Assembly (NCBI GenBank): GCA_029541985.1
Contig: CP095414.1
Span: forward strand, 2,577,001-2,641,000
Source of the DNA: Bacteroidales bacterium F22
GTDB lineage: Bacteria; Bacteroidota; Bacteroidia; Bacteroidales; Bacteroidaceae
Reading direction: 5' to 3'
Length of the DNA stretch: 64,000 nt
Both the position numbers and the translations under genes were made by a program. Each line of letters opens with the position of its first letter. The stretch's first letter is position 1. The notes under the pieces were generated by a model. That model was not told where the DNA came from. It ran no database searches and saw only the letters and a list, made by a program, of their open reading frames with translations. Shown one piece after another: positions 35,022 through 44,517 of this stretch.

Positions 35022-37739
35022 TTAGTTACGTCCGCTTTCATCGATAACGCGAGCTATGACGGTATTGAGTTCCTCTGCTTGTAAGAGTTCCTCTATCGTT
35101 AGATGCATACGGTATCTCCAGTAATGTTTAGGATTAGCGGGGATATTGATACGCTCTTTTGAAGCATCATCCAATCTCCAACGCCCATCTATGCTCAACC
35201 AATCTTGGAAACTCATGACGCAAAGCATAGATTGACTGAAAAGTTGATTTCTGACTACATCATAGCAAATCTCTGGGGTCGCTTCTTTAGGCGCATCACC
35301 CCAATGGCCCATTTGTGAATTGTAATACTTCTGAGTACTCTCCGCATCCTCTTGCCACCACATCCGTAGGGTGGACATGTCATGGGTAGAGAAAGTACAA
35401 ACAGAGCGATAAGGATATTCGAGTAGGTGACCAAATTCCAATTTAGGATTTTTAGGCATCCGCTGAATTTCTAAACTCAGAATCTGTAGTGAATCCATCA
35501 CTGCAGGTACACAGTCAGGAATCATCCCTAAATCTTCACCACAAACCAACATGTTGGTTGATTCGGTCAATATAGGTAATTTCTTCATTGCTTGCTCATA
35601 CCAAAAATCATTGTGACGATGGTAGTAGTAGTGGTCGTATAGACGATTAAAAGCTGCTTTTTGACTATCATTCAACGCGTGATACACAAAATCATTCTGT
35701 ACGGCTATCCGTGGATGAAAACGATTCTCATCATGTACATCTCGGATAAACAAGACATTACTAATTAGACTGTATAACCCATCACGTATCCAGATGCTAT
35801 CTTCATCAGTCTTACCTTCAAAGTAGTCTTTTACCTTCCGCTGAGTGTCAAAGGCAGGCTTCATGTGGTAGACTTCGAAGGTATTGGTCGTATCTAGGAA
35901 CTCTGTACGCACGCGGTCCGTGTGTGGACCAAAGATCTGATAGAGGAAATGCTCATGAATGTACGGAGTCAGGAAGAAATGCTCATCAAAAGGTAAGCCA
36001 TAACTTTCAATCTCCTCTCGACTCATAGGAATCGATGGTACGAATTGTCCCAAAAGTCCATGAACTGAGTGCATCGGTATCTGCCATATACGGAAGAAAC
36101 CAAGAATGTGATCTATACGATAGGCATCGAAATATGTGGCCATCTTTTGGAAGCGTTTGCGCCACCATGCATAATTGTCTTGGGCCATTCTGTCCCAATT
36201 GTAGGTTGGAAATCCCCAATTTTGTCCCAATACAGAGAAGTCATCTGGGGGAGCTCCAGCCTGTCCATCTAGGTTGAAGTAGTATGGTTCTGTCCATGCT
36301 TCCACACTGTTTCTGCTTATACCGATAGGGATGTCTCCTTTGAGAATAACTCCTTTCTCATGAGCATATTCTTTAGCTTGTAGGAGCTGGATATGTAGAT
36401 GATATTGGATATAATAATAAAGGGCTATCTCGGTATTGGCTACCTGCTTCTTATCATTACATAAATGGTCTATTTCGATTGAGTTGTATACTTCGTATTT
36501 CGGCCATTTTGTGAAGTCTGCAGTCTTATAACTATCTCGAAGATAACTAAATGCAGCGTATGGCTTGAGCCAATCTTCATTTTCAAGAAACCACTCTTTG
36601 TATTGTTTTGTTCCCCTGATTCGTTGATTGTCTTGTGCGAATGAAAGTCGATAGAATTTCCACTTGAGTCTATTGACAGCTTCATAATCGACCTCTTTCA
36701 GTGCATTGAGTTTTGCACGCTCAGTCTCAAAATCTTCAACCGCTTGTTTGTCTTTCAGTATAGGCAACTGATTGATGTCTACGTACATTGGATGAAAGGC
36801 ATAGATAGAGATGCTGTTATATGGATAGGAATCAGTCCATGTATGTGTCATCGTGGTATCATTGATTGGTAATATCTGCAACACTTTCTGGTGTGTCTTA
36901 GCTGTCCAATCAATCATGGATTTTAAATCACCTAAATCTCCTACACCGCAACTCTTGTTACTTTGAAGAGAAAATACGGGAATAGCCACTCCAGCACCTT
37001 TCCAAAGCGGAAGTTCAAAGTTGATTGTTCCAAGATGATAAACGATAATCTCATCATTTGCTACATTAGGATTAGCTATTTCATGATTGTCATGTGCTTC
37101 CCACGTTTCGAATTTCTTTGAATCTTTGTGACGAAGGATAAATTTATACTCAACTGGATATTGCCAATCTTTCGTTTCGAGTGATGTTGTATATTCTGGA
37201 GCTTCTAATCGGATTAACTGTTGTCCATTAGCTGGTTCCCAATAGCCTAAGTTCTTCTGGTTTCCAGTAATGTATATGTCGTAATGATCGCTGACAGTAG
37301 GGGCATCTAATCGCAATTCGATACCACTCTTAATCTCTTTGGGTCTAGCGGATTGTTTACTGGTGTGATCTTTAGTGAGTAACGACTGAGTAAATGCAGT
37401 ACTAAAAAATGGATGTTGACTAGGCAAATCTTTCCAACGATCTTCCATCCTAATGATTGTAGTATCTCGTTTTGGAAAGTAAATATGTCGAGTAGTTCCT
37501 CGCCATTCTTTGCGTATGATATTGTCTCGTTCATCACATAAACAGTAGAAATAGGAAAGTTTTCTATCCTGACAGTTTGTGACATTGACATCCATTTCCA
37601 TACTCCAATGAATACCATCTGTAGTTGTCAGTTCAGACAATTGGTCAGTGGCTCCATCTTTTGAGTCAATATAAGAACTAACAACACAGAGTTTTTCACC
37701 CCATTTAGTCCAATAGTCGATATGAAAAGATACTAACAT
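35022..37739 (-). CDS. malQ: 4-alpha-glucanotransferase (GH77), DPE2-like, with tandem starch-binding domains
   Basis: 905 residues, far longer than E. coli MalQ. Two N-terminal CBM20-type starch-binding domains (about 1-115 and 130-240, the second with YDIYITGNQKNLGYW) precede the GH77 barrel. The catalytic residues are predicted as Asp543 (AYRIDHILGF), Glu735 (CGEDLGM) and Asp787 (STHDMS). The 192 residues between the nucleophile and acid/base reflect the long insertion known from plant DPE2, which moves glucosyl units from maltose to glycans. No signal peptide, so it acts on intracellular malto-oligosaccharide or glycogen. This fits metabolically with the GH65 phosphorylase at the window start. 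Confidence 0.95.
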   Translation of the reverse strand: MLVSFHIDYWTKWGEKLCVVSSYIDSKDGATDQLSELTTTDGIHWSMEMDVNVTNCQDRKLSYFYCLCDERDNIIRKEWRGTTRHIYFPKRDTTIIRMEDRWKDLPSQHPFFSTAFTQSLLTKDHTSKQSARPKEIKSGIELRLDAPTVSDHYDIYITGNQKNLGYWEPANGQQLIRLEAPEYTTSLETKDWQYPVEYKFILRHKDSKKFETWEAHDNHEIANPNVANDEIIVYHLGTINFELPLWKGAGVAIPVFSLQSNKSCGVGDLGDLKSMIDWTAKTHQKVLQILPINDTTMTHTWTDSYPYNSISIYAFHPMYVDINQLPILKDKQAVEDFETERAKLNALKEVDYEAVNRLKWKFYRLSFAQDNQRIRGTKQYKEWFLENEDWLKPYAAFSYLRDSYKTADFTKWPKYEVYNSIEIDHLCNDKKQVANTEIALYYYIQYHLHIQLLQAKEYAHEKGVILKGDIPIGISRNSVEAWTEPYYFNLDGQAGAPPDDFSVLGQNWGFPTYNWDRMAQDNYAWWRKRFQKMATYFDAYRIDHILGFFRIWQIPMHSVHGLLGQFVPSIPMSREEIESYGLPFDEHFFLTPYIHEHFLYQIFGPHTDRVRTEFLDTTNTFEVYHMKPAFDTQRKVKDYFEGKTDEDSIWIRDGLYSLISNVLFIRDVHDENRFHPRIAVQNDFVYHALNDSQKAAFNRLYDHYYYHRHNDFWYEQAMKKLPILTESTNMLVCGEDLGMIPDCVPAVMDSLQILSLEIQRMPKNPKLEFGHLLEYPYRSVCTFSTHDMSTLRMWWQEDAESTQKYYNSQMGHWGDAPKEATPEICYDVVRNQLFSQSMLCVMSFQDWLSIDGRWRLDDASKERINIPANPKHYWRYRMHLTIEELLQAEELNTVIARVIDESGRN

Positions 37740-37856
37740 AATATTTAGATTTTATAGGTTCACTTTATATTATGCAATAATACATTTTATCTGTATCTAT
37801 AGCAACATCTAGTGAATATAGTCTATAAAATGGAGGTGCAAACGTTTGCATCCTTT

Positions 37857-39686
37857 CTATAGTTGCATATCGTTAAGGCGTTTGTAATAGCCATTCAAAT
37901 CAAGTAATTCTTGATGTGTGCCTCGCTCTACGATGACTCCGTCATTCATGACACAAATCTCATCTGCATTTTTAATTGTAGATAATCGGTGAGCAATTGC
38001 TATTGTAGTTCTGTTCTTCATCAAATTGTCGAGTGCTTGCTGTACTAATTTCTCTGATTCTGTGTCTAGAGCAGAAGTCGCTTCATCCAAAATCAAGATA
38101 GGTGGATTCTTTAATATAGCACGGGCGATACTGATGCGCTGTCTTTGTCCTCCCGATAATTTTCCTCCTCTATCTCCAACTAAAGCATCATATCCTTCTG
38201 GATTTTCCATGATAAAATCATGAGCATTGGCTATTTTTGCTGCTTCAATGACTTGGTCTAGAGTAGCCCCATCGACACCAAATGCAATATTGTTGAAAAA
38301 TGAATCATTAAACAAAATCGCTTCTTGGTTTACGTTACCCATCTGACGTCGTAATTCACTGATGCGCATGGCTTTTATGTTGTGACCATCAATAAGGATC
38401 TCTCCGTTGTCGACATCATAAAATCGAGGAATTAAATCAACGAGTGTCGATTTCCCAGACCCTGATTGACCAACAAGTGCAATCGTTTTGCCATAAGGTA
38501 CTTTGAGGTTGATATCTTTTAATACTTGTTTGTCCCCATAAGAGAAATCAACATGTTTAAACTCGATTTCTTTACTAAATGCACCCATTTCTTCTGGATT
38601 ATTAATCTCTGTGATGGAGTTTGTAGCCCCCAAAATTTTATCAATTCTTTCCATAGAGGCCATTCCACGAGGAATACTATAACTTGCTTTTGTGAGTTCT
38701 TTCAATGGTTGTAAAATAGAGAAAAGAATCACTAAATAGTAAATAAATGAAGGGGCTTCAATCGGACTGTTGTTTTGAAGAATGAGGGTACCGCCAAACC
38801 ATAGTACAGATACGATAAGGCAAGTGCCTAGAAACTCTCCCATCGGACCACTCATCTGTTGACGCATGCCTACTCTAGTGACGGTAGTCCGAAAGTTATC
38901 TGTTAACTGATTGTATTTTTGACTCATTTTCTTTTCCGCTAGAAATGCTTTGATGATACGTAAACCACCGAGTGTCTCTTCGAGATGAGTTAAGGTGTCA
39001 GATAATGCTTGTTGCGCTTTTGTTGATTTACGTTTCAATGAACGACCAACACGCCCTATAATAAATCCCATAATAGGTAGTACTACAAGGGTAAAAATGG
39101 TCAATTGCCAAGAAATAACAACTAAGGTGCCGAAGTAGGCGATGATAAGAATTGGATTCTTGATAAGCATGTTCAACGAACCTGTAATACTTCGTTCCAC
39201 TTCATTGACATCTCCACTCATTCGAGCCATAATATCTCCCTTACGTTCTTCACTATAAAAACCAATAGGGAGGCTTAGTAATTTATTATATACTTGTCGT
39301 TGTATGTCACGAACTACTCCGTTACTGAGGGGAATCATCACTGCAATACTGCCATAAACTGATGCGGTCTTGAATAAAGTCATTATTGCTAGGAAGATAC
39401 CAATAATTAATAATGTGGTAGATTCTCCATAGACGCCAATCATATGATTGATGTAATAGTAGAAATTGCTGACTACTTTGTCTTTGATAGGAGCAGCTGA
39501 ATCCCAAGGAATAAAGTCGTGAACCTTTTGGTCCATTTTAAATAAAATCTGAAGGATAGGGATAATGAGTGAAAAAGAAAAGATATTAAGGATAGCTGAT
39601 AGTACATTGAGTACCAAAGCCCAATTTAAGTATTTCTGATAAGGAGGTACAAAACGCCTCAGAATCTTAAAAAAATCTTTGAACAT
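37857..39686 (-). CDS. ABC exporter half-transporter, MsbA-like
   Basis: 609 residues from the ATG at 39686; a longer frame starts at 39767, upstream of the -7 element at 39724-39731, and is therefore rejected. The N-terminal permease has six membrane segments (about 20-320). The ATPase domain (about 365-600) carries Walker A GQSGSGKST, signature LSGGQRQR, Walker B PILILDEATSALD and the H-loop AHRLSTI. It forms a homodimer in the inner membrane. MsbA-type lipid A-core flipping is a common role for such genes in Bacteroidetes, but a drug or lipid exporter function cannot be excluded. Confidence 0.92.
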   Translation of the reverse strand: MFKDFFKILRRFVPPYQKYLNWALVLNVLSAILNIFSFSLIIPILQILFKMDQKVHDFIPWDSAAPIKDKVVSNFYYYINHMIGVYGESTTLLIIGIFLAIMTLFKTASVYGSIAVMIPLSNGVVRDIQRQVYNKLLSLPIGFYSEERKGDIMARMSGDVNEVERSITGSLNMLIKNPILIIAYFGTLVVISWQLTIFTLVVLPIMGFIIGRVGRSLKRKSTKAQQALSDTLTHLEETLGGLRIIKAFLAEKKMSQKYNQLTDNFRTTVTRVGMRQQMSGPMGEFLGTCLIVSVLWFGGTLILQNNSPIEAPSFIYYLVILFSILQPLKELTKASYSIPRGMASMERIDKILGATNSITEINNPEEMGAFSKEIEFKHVDFSYGDKQVLKDINLKVPYGKTIALVGQSGSGKSTLVDLIPRFYDVDNGEILIDGHNIKAMRISELRRQMGNVNQEAILFNDSFFNNIAFGVDGATLDQVIEAAKIANAHDFIMENPEGYDALVGDRGGKLSGGQRQRISIARAILKNPPILILDEATSALDTESEKLVQQALDNLMKNRTTIAIAHRLSTIKNADEICVMNDGVIVERGTHQELLDLNGYYKRLNDMQL

Positions 39687-39723
39687 ACTTTGTTGTTGTA
39701 ATTTTGTTATTATTATAGTTTGG

Positions 39724-39731
39724 CAAACATA
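39724..39731 (-). promoter_or_regulatory. -7 promoter element of the ABC exporter gene
   Basis: CAAACATA reads TATGTTTG on the minus strand, giving a leader of about 30 bases and supporting the ATG at 39686. Confidence 0.6.
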
Positions 39732-39814
39732 CGTCTTTCTCAATAAATAACCAAATAATGTGTACATTTCTAATGAAAATCAATCGATAGAGCAGAAAAG
39801 TAAAAAAATACTCT

Positions 39815-39822
39815 TATCTTTG
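39815..39822 (+). promoter_or_regulatory. -7 promoter element of pheS
   Basis: TATCTTTG matches TAnnTTTG, 41 bases before the pheS ATG. Confidence 0.6.
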
Positions 39823-39863
39823 CCATTCGATAAAAGAAGAAAAGCTAAAAGCAAATATTCGAT

Positions 39864-40883
39864 ATGAAATTAAAGATTCAAAACTTGTTAGAGGAGATTA
39901 AAGGTCTCCACGCAGATAATCTCGAGACTTTAGAGGAAATGCGTATCAAGTACCTCAGTAAAAAGGGACGTATCAATGACTTAATGGCAGACTTTCGTAA
40001 TGTAGCTGCTGAAGATAAGAAGGAGATTGGCGTCTTAATTAATAATTTAAAGAAAGAAGCACTAGACCATATTAATAGTATGCGTGATGTGCTTAAATGC
40101 GAGAACCATGTTGATGAATCATTGGATTTGACTCGTACCCCATATCCTGTTGAGTTGGGTACTCGTCATCCTTTGTCTATTGTGAAAAATAATATCCTTG
40201 ATATTTTCAACCGTTTTGGTTTCAGCATCGCCGAAGGACCTGAAGTTGAAGATGATTGGCACGTTTTTGGTGCTCTTAATTTTGCAGATGATCACCCTGC
40301 TCGTGATATGCAAGATACATTCTTTATCCAAAGTAATCCTGATATCTTGTTGCGTACGCATACTTCTTCTGTACAGAGTCACATAATGGAGAATAATCAA
40401 CCTCCTATTCGTATAGTTTGTCCAGGACGTGTCTACCGAAATGAGGCTATTAGTTATCGTGCTCATTGTTTCTTCCATCAAGTAGAAGCATTATACATTG
40501 ATAAGGATGTTAGTTTCCAAGATTTGAAACAAGTATTGCTTTCTTTTGCGAAAGAGATGTTTTCAGAAGATACGAAGATTCGTCTTCGCCCTAGCTATTT
40601 CCCATTTACTGAGCCAAGTGCTGAGATGGATATTAGCTGTAACATCTGTGGAGGTAAAGGATGTAATTTCTGTAAACATACAGGATGGGTAGAAATCCTT
40701 GGGTGTGGTATGGTTGACCCTGCTGTATTAGAGTCTAATGGTATAGATAGTAAAGTCTATACTGGTTATGCTCTTGGTATGGGTGTGGAACGTATTGCCA
40801 ACTTGAAGTATCAGGTAAATGATTTACGCCTTTTCTCCGAAAACGATGTTCGTTTCTTGAGAGAATTTGAGTCTGCTGATTAG
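39864..40883 (+). CDS. pheS: Phenylalanyl-tRNA synthetase alpha subunit
   Basis: 339 residues. N-terminal coiled-coil arm (1-~85) and the class II catalytic core with motif 2 PGRVYRNEAISYRAHCFFHQVEALYID and motif 3 GYALGMGVERIANLKY. SYFPFTEPSAEMDI is the substrate-binding segment. A short CNICGGKGCNFCKHTGW insert with four cysteines just before LGCGMVDPAVL may hold zinc; I have seen this in PheS of several phyla. The beta subunit gene is not adjacent, so pheS and pheT are unlinked here. Confidence 0.96.
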   Translation: MKLKIQNLLEEIKGLHADNLETLEEMRIKYLSKKGRINDLMADFRNVAAEDKKEIGVLINNLKKEALDHINSMRDVLKCENHVDESLDLTRTPYPVELGTRHPLSIVKNNILDIFNRFGFSIAEGPEVEDDWHVFGALNFADDHPARDMQDTFFIQSNPDILLRTHTSSVQSHIMENNQPPIRIVCPGRVYRNEAISYRAHCFFHQVEALYIDKDVSFQDLKQVLLSFAKEMFSEDTKIRLRPSYFPFTEPSAEMDISCNICGGKGCNFCKHTGWVEILGCGMVDPAVLESNGIDSKVYTGYALGMGVERIANLKYQVNDLRLFSENDVRFLREFESAD

Positions 40884-40908
40884 ACTTCTTCAAGTACTAC
40901 ATACTATG

Positions 40909-40953
40909 CTCCCTTTGTTTACAGTTACTGCAAGCAAAGGGAGTCTTTGTTTT
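40909..40953 (+). terminator. Terminator of pheS
   Basis: CTCCCTTTG and CAAAGGGAG pair around a 17-base loop, followed by TCTTTGTTTT. It lies 25 bases after the stop. Confidence 0.8.
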
Positions 40954-41010
40954 GAGATGGTTACATTAGCTGTCGTTCGATGTGAAAGATGGCAATAAAA
41001 TAGAAGAGTT

Positions 41011-41682
41011 ATGCTAAAAAAAGAAAGGTATCAGCATATCATAAGCTGGTTTCTGAAAAATATGCCTATCGCTGAGACAGAGTTGAGTTATCGCAATCCT
41101 TATGAATTATTGGTTGCCGTTATTCTTTCTGCCCAGTGTACCGATAAGCGTGTGAATATGATCACTCCGGCTCTTTTTGAACGTTTCCCTACGCCTGAAG
41201 TTTTGGCAGAGGTGGAACCAGATGTGGTATTCGACTATATTCATTCGATTTCTTATCCTAATAACAAAGCTAAACATTTGGTGGGTATGGCTAATATGTT
41301 GGTTCGTGATTTTAATAGTCAGGTGCCTAGTGATATGGATGATTTGCTTCGTTTACCTGGAGTGGGGAGAAAGACTGCTAACGTGATTCAAGCTGTTATC
41401 TTTGATAAGGCAACAATGGCAGTAGATACTCATGTCTTCCGAGTGGCACGTCGGATTGGCTTAGTTCCTATGACGGCTACGACACCTTTGGCCGTGGAAA
41501 AAGGACTCGTTAAAAATATCCCAGGTGAATTGATTCCAATCGCTCATCATTGGTTAATCCTTCATGGGCGATACGTGTGCTTAGCGAGAAAGCCTAAGTG
41601 TAATAAGTGTGGTCTGACTGAGTGGTGCAAGTATTATAGTAAAGAATATTTACCAAAAACGTCAAAGGATGATAAACAGTAA
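41011..41682 (+). CDS. nth: Endonuclease III
   Basis: 223 residues. The helix-hairpin-helix LPGVGRKTANVI contains the catalytic Lys121, and VDTHVFRVARRIG supplies Asp139, matching K120/D138 of the E. coli enzyme. The [4Fe-4S] cluster motif C-x6-C-x2-C-x5-C is complete in CLARKPKCNKCGLTEWC near the C-terminus. It removes oxidised pyrimidines from DNA and nicks the strand. It sits alone between pheS and pgk; no promoter match is clear. Confidence 0.97.
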   Translation: MLKKERYQHIISWFLKNMPIAETELSYRNPYELLVAVILSAQCTDKRVNMITPALFERFPTPEVLAEVEPDVVFDYIHSISYPNNKAKHLVGMANMLVRDFNSQVPSDMDDLLRLPGVGRKTANVIQAVIFDKATMAVDTHVFRVARRIGLVPMTATTPLAVEKGLVKNIPGELIPIAHHWLILHGRYVCLARKPKCNKCGLTEWCKYYSKEYLPKTSKDDKQ

Positions 41683-41733
41683 ACCGTGGGGTAAATCGCT
41701 GTTTATATCTTGTCGTTTTCAAAAAAGAATGTG

Positions 41734-41741
41734 TATCTTTG
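41734..41741 (+). promoter_or_regulatory. -7 promoter element of pgk
   Basis: TATCTTTG with TTG at 41710-41712 about 21 bases upstream. The leader is about 60 bases. Confidence 0.65.
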
Positions 41742-41808
41742 TCAGCACAATTAAAGAAAAAAATCTCTTATTCAAAGAGAAAATTATAATTTTAATATAG
41801 AAAGAATC

Positions 41809-43062
41809 ATGCAAAGTATTGACAATTTTGATTTTGCGGGAAAGAAAGTATTTGTTCGTGTAGATTTTAATGTGCCTTTAGATGAGAAGTTCAACATCAC
41901 TGATGACACTCGTATCCGTGGAGCACTACCTACATTGAAGAAAGTGCTAGCTGATGGTGGAGCACTTATTATTGCTTCTCACATGGGGCGTCCAACAAAA
42001 AATCCTGATGAGAAATTCTCTTTGAATCATATTCGCAAATATGTAGGAGAAAAATTAGGTGTAGATTTGAAATTTGCTCCTGATTGTGCTCATGCGTCCG
42101 AAGCTGCTGCAGCATTGAAACCAGGTGAAGCTTTGTTGCTTGAGAATCTTCGCTTTTATGCTGAAGAAACAGGAAAACCACGTTTGGCTGATGGTGTAAC
42201 AGACGCAGAGAAGAAAGCTGCTAAAGCTGCTGTCAAAGAAAGCCAAAAAGCGTTTACTAAGACATTGGCTTCTTACGCTGATGTTTATGTTAATGATGCA
42301 TTCGGTACTGCTCACCGTGCGCATGCTTCTACTGCATTGATTGCTGACTATTTTGATGCTGATAGTAAAATGTTTGGTTTCTTGATGAATAAAGAAGTTA
42401 TTGCTATCAATAATGTGATGAAAGATATCCAACGTCCATTTACTGCTATCATGGGAGGTTCTAAGGTGTCATCTAAAATAGAGATTATCAAGAACCTTCT
42501 TGAAAAAGTAGATAACTTGATTATTGGTGGTGGCATGACATATACTTTTATCAAAGCATTAGGTGGTAAAATCGGTACTTCTATCTGTGAAGATGATAAA
42601 TTAGACCTAGCACTTGAGTTGATTAAAGAAGCAAAAGAGAAAGGTGTAAACTTATTACTTGCTGATGATATTCGTACAGCAGCTGATTTCGATGCAAATG
42701 CAGAAATCGTTGTTTATGATGTGGATAAAATTCCAGATGAGCGCATGGGACTAGATATCGGTTTGAAGACTGAAACTAAATTTGCTGATGTAATCAAAGC
42801 ATCTAAAACTATTCTATGGAATGGTCCTGTGGGAGTTTTCGAATTTGACCGTTTTGCTGGTGGTTCAAAGGCTGTTGGTCTTGCTATTGCTGAGGCTACT
42901 AAAAAAGGTGCTTTCTCATTAGTTGGTGGTGGTGACTCTGTTGCTTGTGTCAATAAATTTGGTTTAGCTGACAAAGTATCTTACGTATCTACTGGCGGTG
43001 GAGCATTGCTAGAAGCTATCGAAGGTAAAACATTACCTGGTATTGCAGCTATCGAAGCATAA
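41809..43062 (+). CDS. pgk: Phosphoglycerate kinase
   Basis: 417 residues, the normal length. N-terminal [29 protein letters not shown] and [16 protein letters not shown] bind 3-phosphoglycerate. [18 protein letters not shown] and [21 protein letters not shown], with [13 protein letters not shown] near the end, form the nucleotide-binding half. Transfers phosphate from 1,3-bisphosphoglycerate to ADP in glycolysis. Transcribed alone, ended by a terminator that runs directly into the next promoter. Confidence 0.98.
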   Translation: MQSIDNFDFAGKKVFVRVDFNVPLDEKFNITDDTRIRGALPTLKKVLADGGALIIASHMGRPTKNPDEKFSLNHIRKYVGEKLGVDLKFAPDCAHASEAAAALKPGEALLLENLRFYAEETGKPRLADGVTDAEKKAAKAAVKESQKAFTKTLASYADVYVNDAFGTAHRAHASTALIADYFDADSKMFGFLMNKEVIAINNVMKDIQRPFTAIMGGSKVSSKIEIIKNLLEKVDNLIIGGGMTYTFIKALGGKIGTSICEDDKLDLALELIKEAKEKGVNLLLADDIRTAADFDANAEIVVYDVDKIPDERMGLDIGLKTETKFADVIKASKTILWNGPVGVFEFDRFAGGSKAVGLAIAEATKKGAFSLVGGGDSVACVNKFGLADKVSYVSTGGGALLEAIEGKTLPGIAAIEA

Positions 43063-43089
43063 ACTTCTCGATTTATCCAAAAAAGAATA

Positions 43090-43136
43090 AAGGAAGTAAA
43101 TATACATCATCATGTTGTGTATTTACTCCTTTTTTT
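43090..43136 (+). terminator. Terminator of pgk
   Basis: AGTAAATATACA pairs with TGTGTATTTACT (G-U allowed), flanked by AAGGA and CCTT, then a run of seven T. The T-tract ends two bases before the -7 box of the next gene. Confidence 0.85.
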
Positions 43137-43138
43137 CT

Positions 43139-43146
43139 TATTTTTG
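43139..43146 (+). promoter_or_regulatory. -7 promoter element of the 191-residue protein gene
   Basis: TATTTTTG matches TAnnTTTG. The ATG at 43151 follows after four bases, so the mRNA is predicted to be leaderless or nearly so. Confidence 0.55.
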
Positions 43147-43150
43147 TGTC

Positions 43151-43726
43151 ATGAGATTCGGGTTTTCAAATATTTTACGTGCCATAACTGTTGCTATTAT
43201 ACTTGTCATTATTTTTATGGTGCCACGAGTAAAAGCTAATTATCATGATACAACTAATCTGGCAAAAATGCCTAATCAGGTGTGCCATGATACATTGCAT
43301 GTCATCGCTCCACGTACAATGAGAGTGATACCTATTTGGTTAGCATGCCATTTAGATTTGTTCGAGAAACAAGGGTTATATGTCAACTTAGATATTGCTA
43401 AAGATAGGATGACTTGTGATAGCATAGCTATGAAGTACAAAGCAGCTATAGTGATTACTGATGAATCTGAAGGCTACTTTTTACCTGGTTATACTCTTAG
43501 CTTTCCTCATTTCTTGTGCGAAGATGACTTTTTGAGCCCTCAAAGGCATTTTTCTAGGAATGTCTTTTTTAAGACATATAATGAGAGTATTAAATATATG
43601 TATTCTCACTATGCTGAGAAGTGGGGGTATGATGCATTCAAAGCGCTGTCTGTTCCTAAGTCTCTGTATAATAAGGTGTCAATTCCTCATTTTGATTATT
43701 TATCGTTAGATAGAAGTAGTTGGTAG
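43151..43726 (+). CDS. Exported protein resembling a truncated substrate-binding protein
   Basis: 191 residues from the ATG at 43151; a frame extension to 43112 runs back through the pgk terminator and is rejected. A signal anchor or signal peptide (about 5-30, ILRAITVAIILVIIFMVPRVKA) is followed by TMRVIPIWLACHLDLFEKQGLYVNLDIAKDRMTCDSIAMKYKAAIVITDES. That stretch recalls the first lobe of NMT1/THI5-like substrate-binding proteins, but the chain is about 100 residues too short for a whole one. Unknown function; no transporter genes are near. Confidence 0.65.
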   Translation: MRFGFSNILRAITVAIILVIIFMVPRVKANYHDTTNLAKMPNQVCHDTLHVIAPRTMRVIPIWLACHLDLFEKQGLYVNLDIAKDRMTCDSIAMKYKAAIVITDESEGYFLPGYTLSFPHFLCEDDFLSPQRHFSRNVFFKTYNESIKYMYSHYAEKWGYDAFKALSVPKSLYNKVSIPHFDYLSLDRSSW

Positions 43727-43742
43727 TTCTAGTATTTTTATT

Positions 43743-43750
43743 TACCTTTG
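43743..43750 (+). promoter_or_regulatory. -7 promoter element of the 212-residue protein gene
   Basis: TACCTTTG matches TAnnTTTG, leaving a leader of about 46 bases. Confidence 0.55.
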
Positions 43751-43802
43751 TGGCTCTAACTGAGTGGATGTAAGATAAAATCCGAAATAAAAAAGTAAAA
43801 CT

Positions 43803-44441
43803 ATGAGTTTCCTAACTAATCTTTTGGGACGTAAGTCTAAAGATGTAGCTGTTGATGGTGTAGATGATTTCTCTGCATTGTTAAGAGTCTATTTCCAAGC
43901 GAGTCTAGCTACAATACTGGGTATCAACAATCCTCGTTTTATGCCCGATGTAATTCAATTTAAACGAACTTTTAAAATTGTGACTCAGAAGAATAAACTT
44001 GGAGTTGCAGAACGTACGGCATGTCGTAAAATGTTAATTGCTGATTATGGACTCTCGGAAGGCTTTTTCAAGGAAATAGATCAATCCATTAAGAAAAATT
44101 GTCATACTCAAAATGATATTAACCAGTACCTTCAAATGTATCAAGCATTTAGTAATGAAATAATGATGCTTGTCGGGAATTTGATGCAGTGGAAGATGAG
44201 AATACCTTCTATGTTTCGCAAGATGTTGTATAGTGTAACCAAAGATACTATTCATGATATTTATACAAAAACAGTATGGAAAGATGATGGTGTACATAAG
44301 ACAGCTCGTCAGGTAAGAGGTCTTGTAGCTAAACTTCAATTTACAGAACAATGGAGTACTGATTTTGTTTTTACATTAGTTCTTCTTGTGAAACGTGATG
44401 CGAAAAACAATAAGAATAAAATAGACCAACAGGAGAAATAG
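43803..44441 (+). CDS. Conserved cytoplasmic protein of unknown function
   Basis: 212 residues, no signal peptide. Mostly helical, with a flexible N-terminus (MSFLTNLLGRKSKDVAVDGVDDFS) and a lysine-rich C-terminal tail (KRDAKNNKNKIDQQEK). Segments such as FSNEIMMLVGNLMQWKMRIPSMFRKMLYSVTKDTIHDIYTKTVWKD are amphipathic. I do not recognise a family. It has its own promoter and a strong terminator, and it is the last housekeeping-like gene before the fimbrial region. Confidence 0.78.
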   Translation: MSFLTNLLGRKSKDVAVDGVDDFSALLRVYFQASLATILGINNPRFMPDVIQFKRTFKIVTQKNKLGVAERTACRKMLIADYGLSEGFFKEIDQSIKKNCHTQNDINQYLQMYQAFSNEIMMLVGNLMQWKMRIPSMFRKMLYSVTKDTIHDIYTKTVWKDDGVHKTARQVRGLVAKLQFTEQWSTDFVFTLVLLVKRDAKNNKNKIDQQEK

Positions 44442-44467
44442 TCTATGCTATTTCAACTTTAGATATA

Positions 44468-44510
44468 ATAAAGAGGCTATTAACTATTGCTTAGTTAGTA
44501 GCCTCTTTAT
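44468..44510. terminator. Bidirectional terminator between the 212-residue gene and the hybrid regulator
   Basis: ATAAAGAGGCTATTAACTA and TTAGTTAGTAGCCTCTTTAT pair around a short loop with T-runs on both strands, serving both convergent genes. Confidence 0.88.
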
Positions 44511-44517
44511 TTTATAA

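Noticed and set aside
39687..39767. Longer N-terminus of the ABC exporter
   Set aside because: It starts upstream of the promoter element at 39724-39731 and adds nothing conserved.
43112..43150. Upstream start for the 191-residue exported protein
   Set aside because: It lies in the pgk terminator hairpin and T-tract, upstream of the gene's own -7 box.
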